64,000 bases of DNA, from the NCBI GenBank assembly GCA_963790065.1, contig CAWBNK010000001.1:124001-188000 (forward strand). The letters run 5' to 3'. The notes under the pieces were generated by a model. The model searched no databases. It worked only from the letters and a program-made list of their open reading frames with translations, and had not been told where the DNA came from. This DNA is from Palsa-504 sp963790065 (lineage in GTDB: Bacteria; Actinomycetota; Actinomycetes; Streptosporangiales; Streptosporangiaceae). A program made the translations under genes and the position numbers. Positions 63,362-64,000 of the stretch are shown piece by piece; the stretch's first letter is position 1; every line of letters begins with the position of its first letter.

Positions 63362-64000
63362 ATGATCGTGGCCACCGACATCGAACTGCGGGCTGGCGCG
63401 CGCCTGCTCCTGGAAGGCGCGTCGTTCCAGGTCGCCGCGGGGGACCGGATCGGGCTGGTGGGCCGGAACGGCGCGGGCAAGACCACGCTGGCCAAGGTGC
63501 TGGCTGGGCAGGTGCAGCCCGCCGCGGGCTCGGTCCGCCGGTCGGGAACGGTCGGGTACCTGCCGCAGGATCCGCGCACCGGTGACCTGGACGTGCTGGC
63601 CATCGACCGGGTGCTGTCGGCCCGCGGGCTGGACCAGATCCGGGCCGACCTGCGCGCCGCCGAGGCGCAGATGGCCGATCCCGACTCCGGGGCGGCAGCG
63701 GCCGCCATCCGCAGGTACAGCAGGCTCGAGGAACGGCTCGCCGTGCTGGGCGGCTACGCCGCCGAGTCGCAAGCGGCCTCGATCACCTCCAGCCTGGGCC
63801 TGCCCGACCGGGTCCTGCACCAGCCGCTGCACACCCTGTCCGGCGGCCAGCGGCGGCGGGTCGAGCTGGCCAGGATCCTGTTCTCCGGTTCCGAGACCAT
63901 GCTGCTTGACGAGCCGACCAACCACCTGGACGCCGACTCGGTGGCCTGGCTTCGCGATCACCTCAAGGGCTACCGCGGCGGGCTGGTGGTCATCAGCCAC
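63362..64000 (+). CDS. ABC-F family ATPase (3' end outside window)
   Basis: Open from ATG 63362 to the window end (213 residues). It has Walker A GRNGAGKTTLA, signature TLSGGQRRRVELA, Walker B TMLLDEPTNHLD and no membrane domain. LDEPTNHLD is diagnostic of soluble ABC-F proteins that act on ribosomes or antibiotic resistance. The second half, with the linker and second nucleotide-binding domain, is missing because the window ends. Confidence 0.9.
   Translation, partial: MIVATDIELRAGARLLLEGASFQVAAGDRIGLVGRNGAGKTTLAKVLAGQVQPAAGSVRRSGTVGYLPQDPRTGDLDVLAIDRVLSARGLDQIRADLRAAEAQMADPDSGAAAAAIRRYSRLEERLAVLGGYAAESQAASITSSLGLPDRVLHQPLHTLSGGQRRRVELARILFSGSETMLLDEPTNHLDADSVAWLRDHLKGYRGGLVVISH

Overview
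The window is chromosomal DNA from a high-GC Gram-positive bacterium (Actinomycetota). The evidence is the very GC-rich third codon positions, many GTG starts, tightly overlapping genes (GTGA, ATGA, TGATG junctions), a WhiB regulator, Ser/Thr kinases with a C-terminal membrane anchor, OpcA next to Zwf, a SufR-sufBD-Rieske-CSUT operon, an acVLRF1-type release factor and an actinobacterial leader peptide before sulfite reductase. A filamentous actinomycete is likely; I cannot name the genus. I saw no rRNA, tRNA, CRISPR array, transposase or phage gene.

Positions 1-13,768 hold the most interesting region, a bacterial microcompartment (BMC) locus. An APC permease (minus strand) diverges from a plus-strand series: class III aminotransferase/phospholyase, acylating aldehyde dehydrogenase with a C-terminal encapsulation-like helix, tandem-domain shell protein (BMC-T), a small luminal-candidate protein, pentamer shell protein (BMC-P), hexamer shell protein (BMC-H), a second BMC-T, an aminoglycoside-phosphotransferase-fold kinase, an SDR dehydrogenase and a GntR regulator. 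That set matches what I know of the Rhodococcus/Mycobacterium microcompartment (RMM) for 1-amino-2-propanol. It runs directly into an adenosylcobalamin diol-dehydratase module (fused large+medium subunit, small subunit, reactivase). Both branches could feed an aldehyde to the single CoA-acylating dehydrogenase. Two substrate-pocket positions of the dehydratase differ from classical propanediol dehydratase.

Positions 13,859-25,798 hold a PaaZ-like ALDH-MaoC fusion, two tandem Ser/Thr kinases, glutamate decarboxylase, an ABC ATPase/permease deletion remnant beside a NarL-type two-component system, a RibD-like reductase and GlgX. Several of these carry single-base frameshifts. Positions 25,953-29,499 are a sulfate-assimilation operon (sirA, small Cys-rich gene, cysH, sirohydrochlorin chelatase) with a leader peptide and attenuator-like hairpin. 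Positions 29,638-37,720 hold a tiny Cys-rich protein, a phosphoribosyltransferase, WhiB, a repeat-rich Tyr/Gly/Gln protein, an MscS channel, an acetate transporter with a structured leader, a DUF1707 protein and a GT-C-like membrane protein.

Positions 37,652-44,256 are the pentose-phosphate cluster pgl-opcA-zwf-tal-tkt. It is followed by heme A synthase, a DMT exporter, an ABC-2 transporter, a DksA-like protein, a metallophosphoesterase, a ValRS-like tRNA ligase, a WYL regulator and an amidohydrolase. Positions 54,956-61,470 are the Fe-S assembly operon sufR-B-D-Rieske-C-S-U-T. SseB, acVLRF1 and a truncated ABC-F ATPase close the window.
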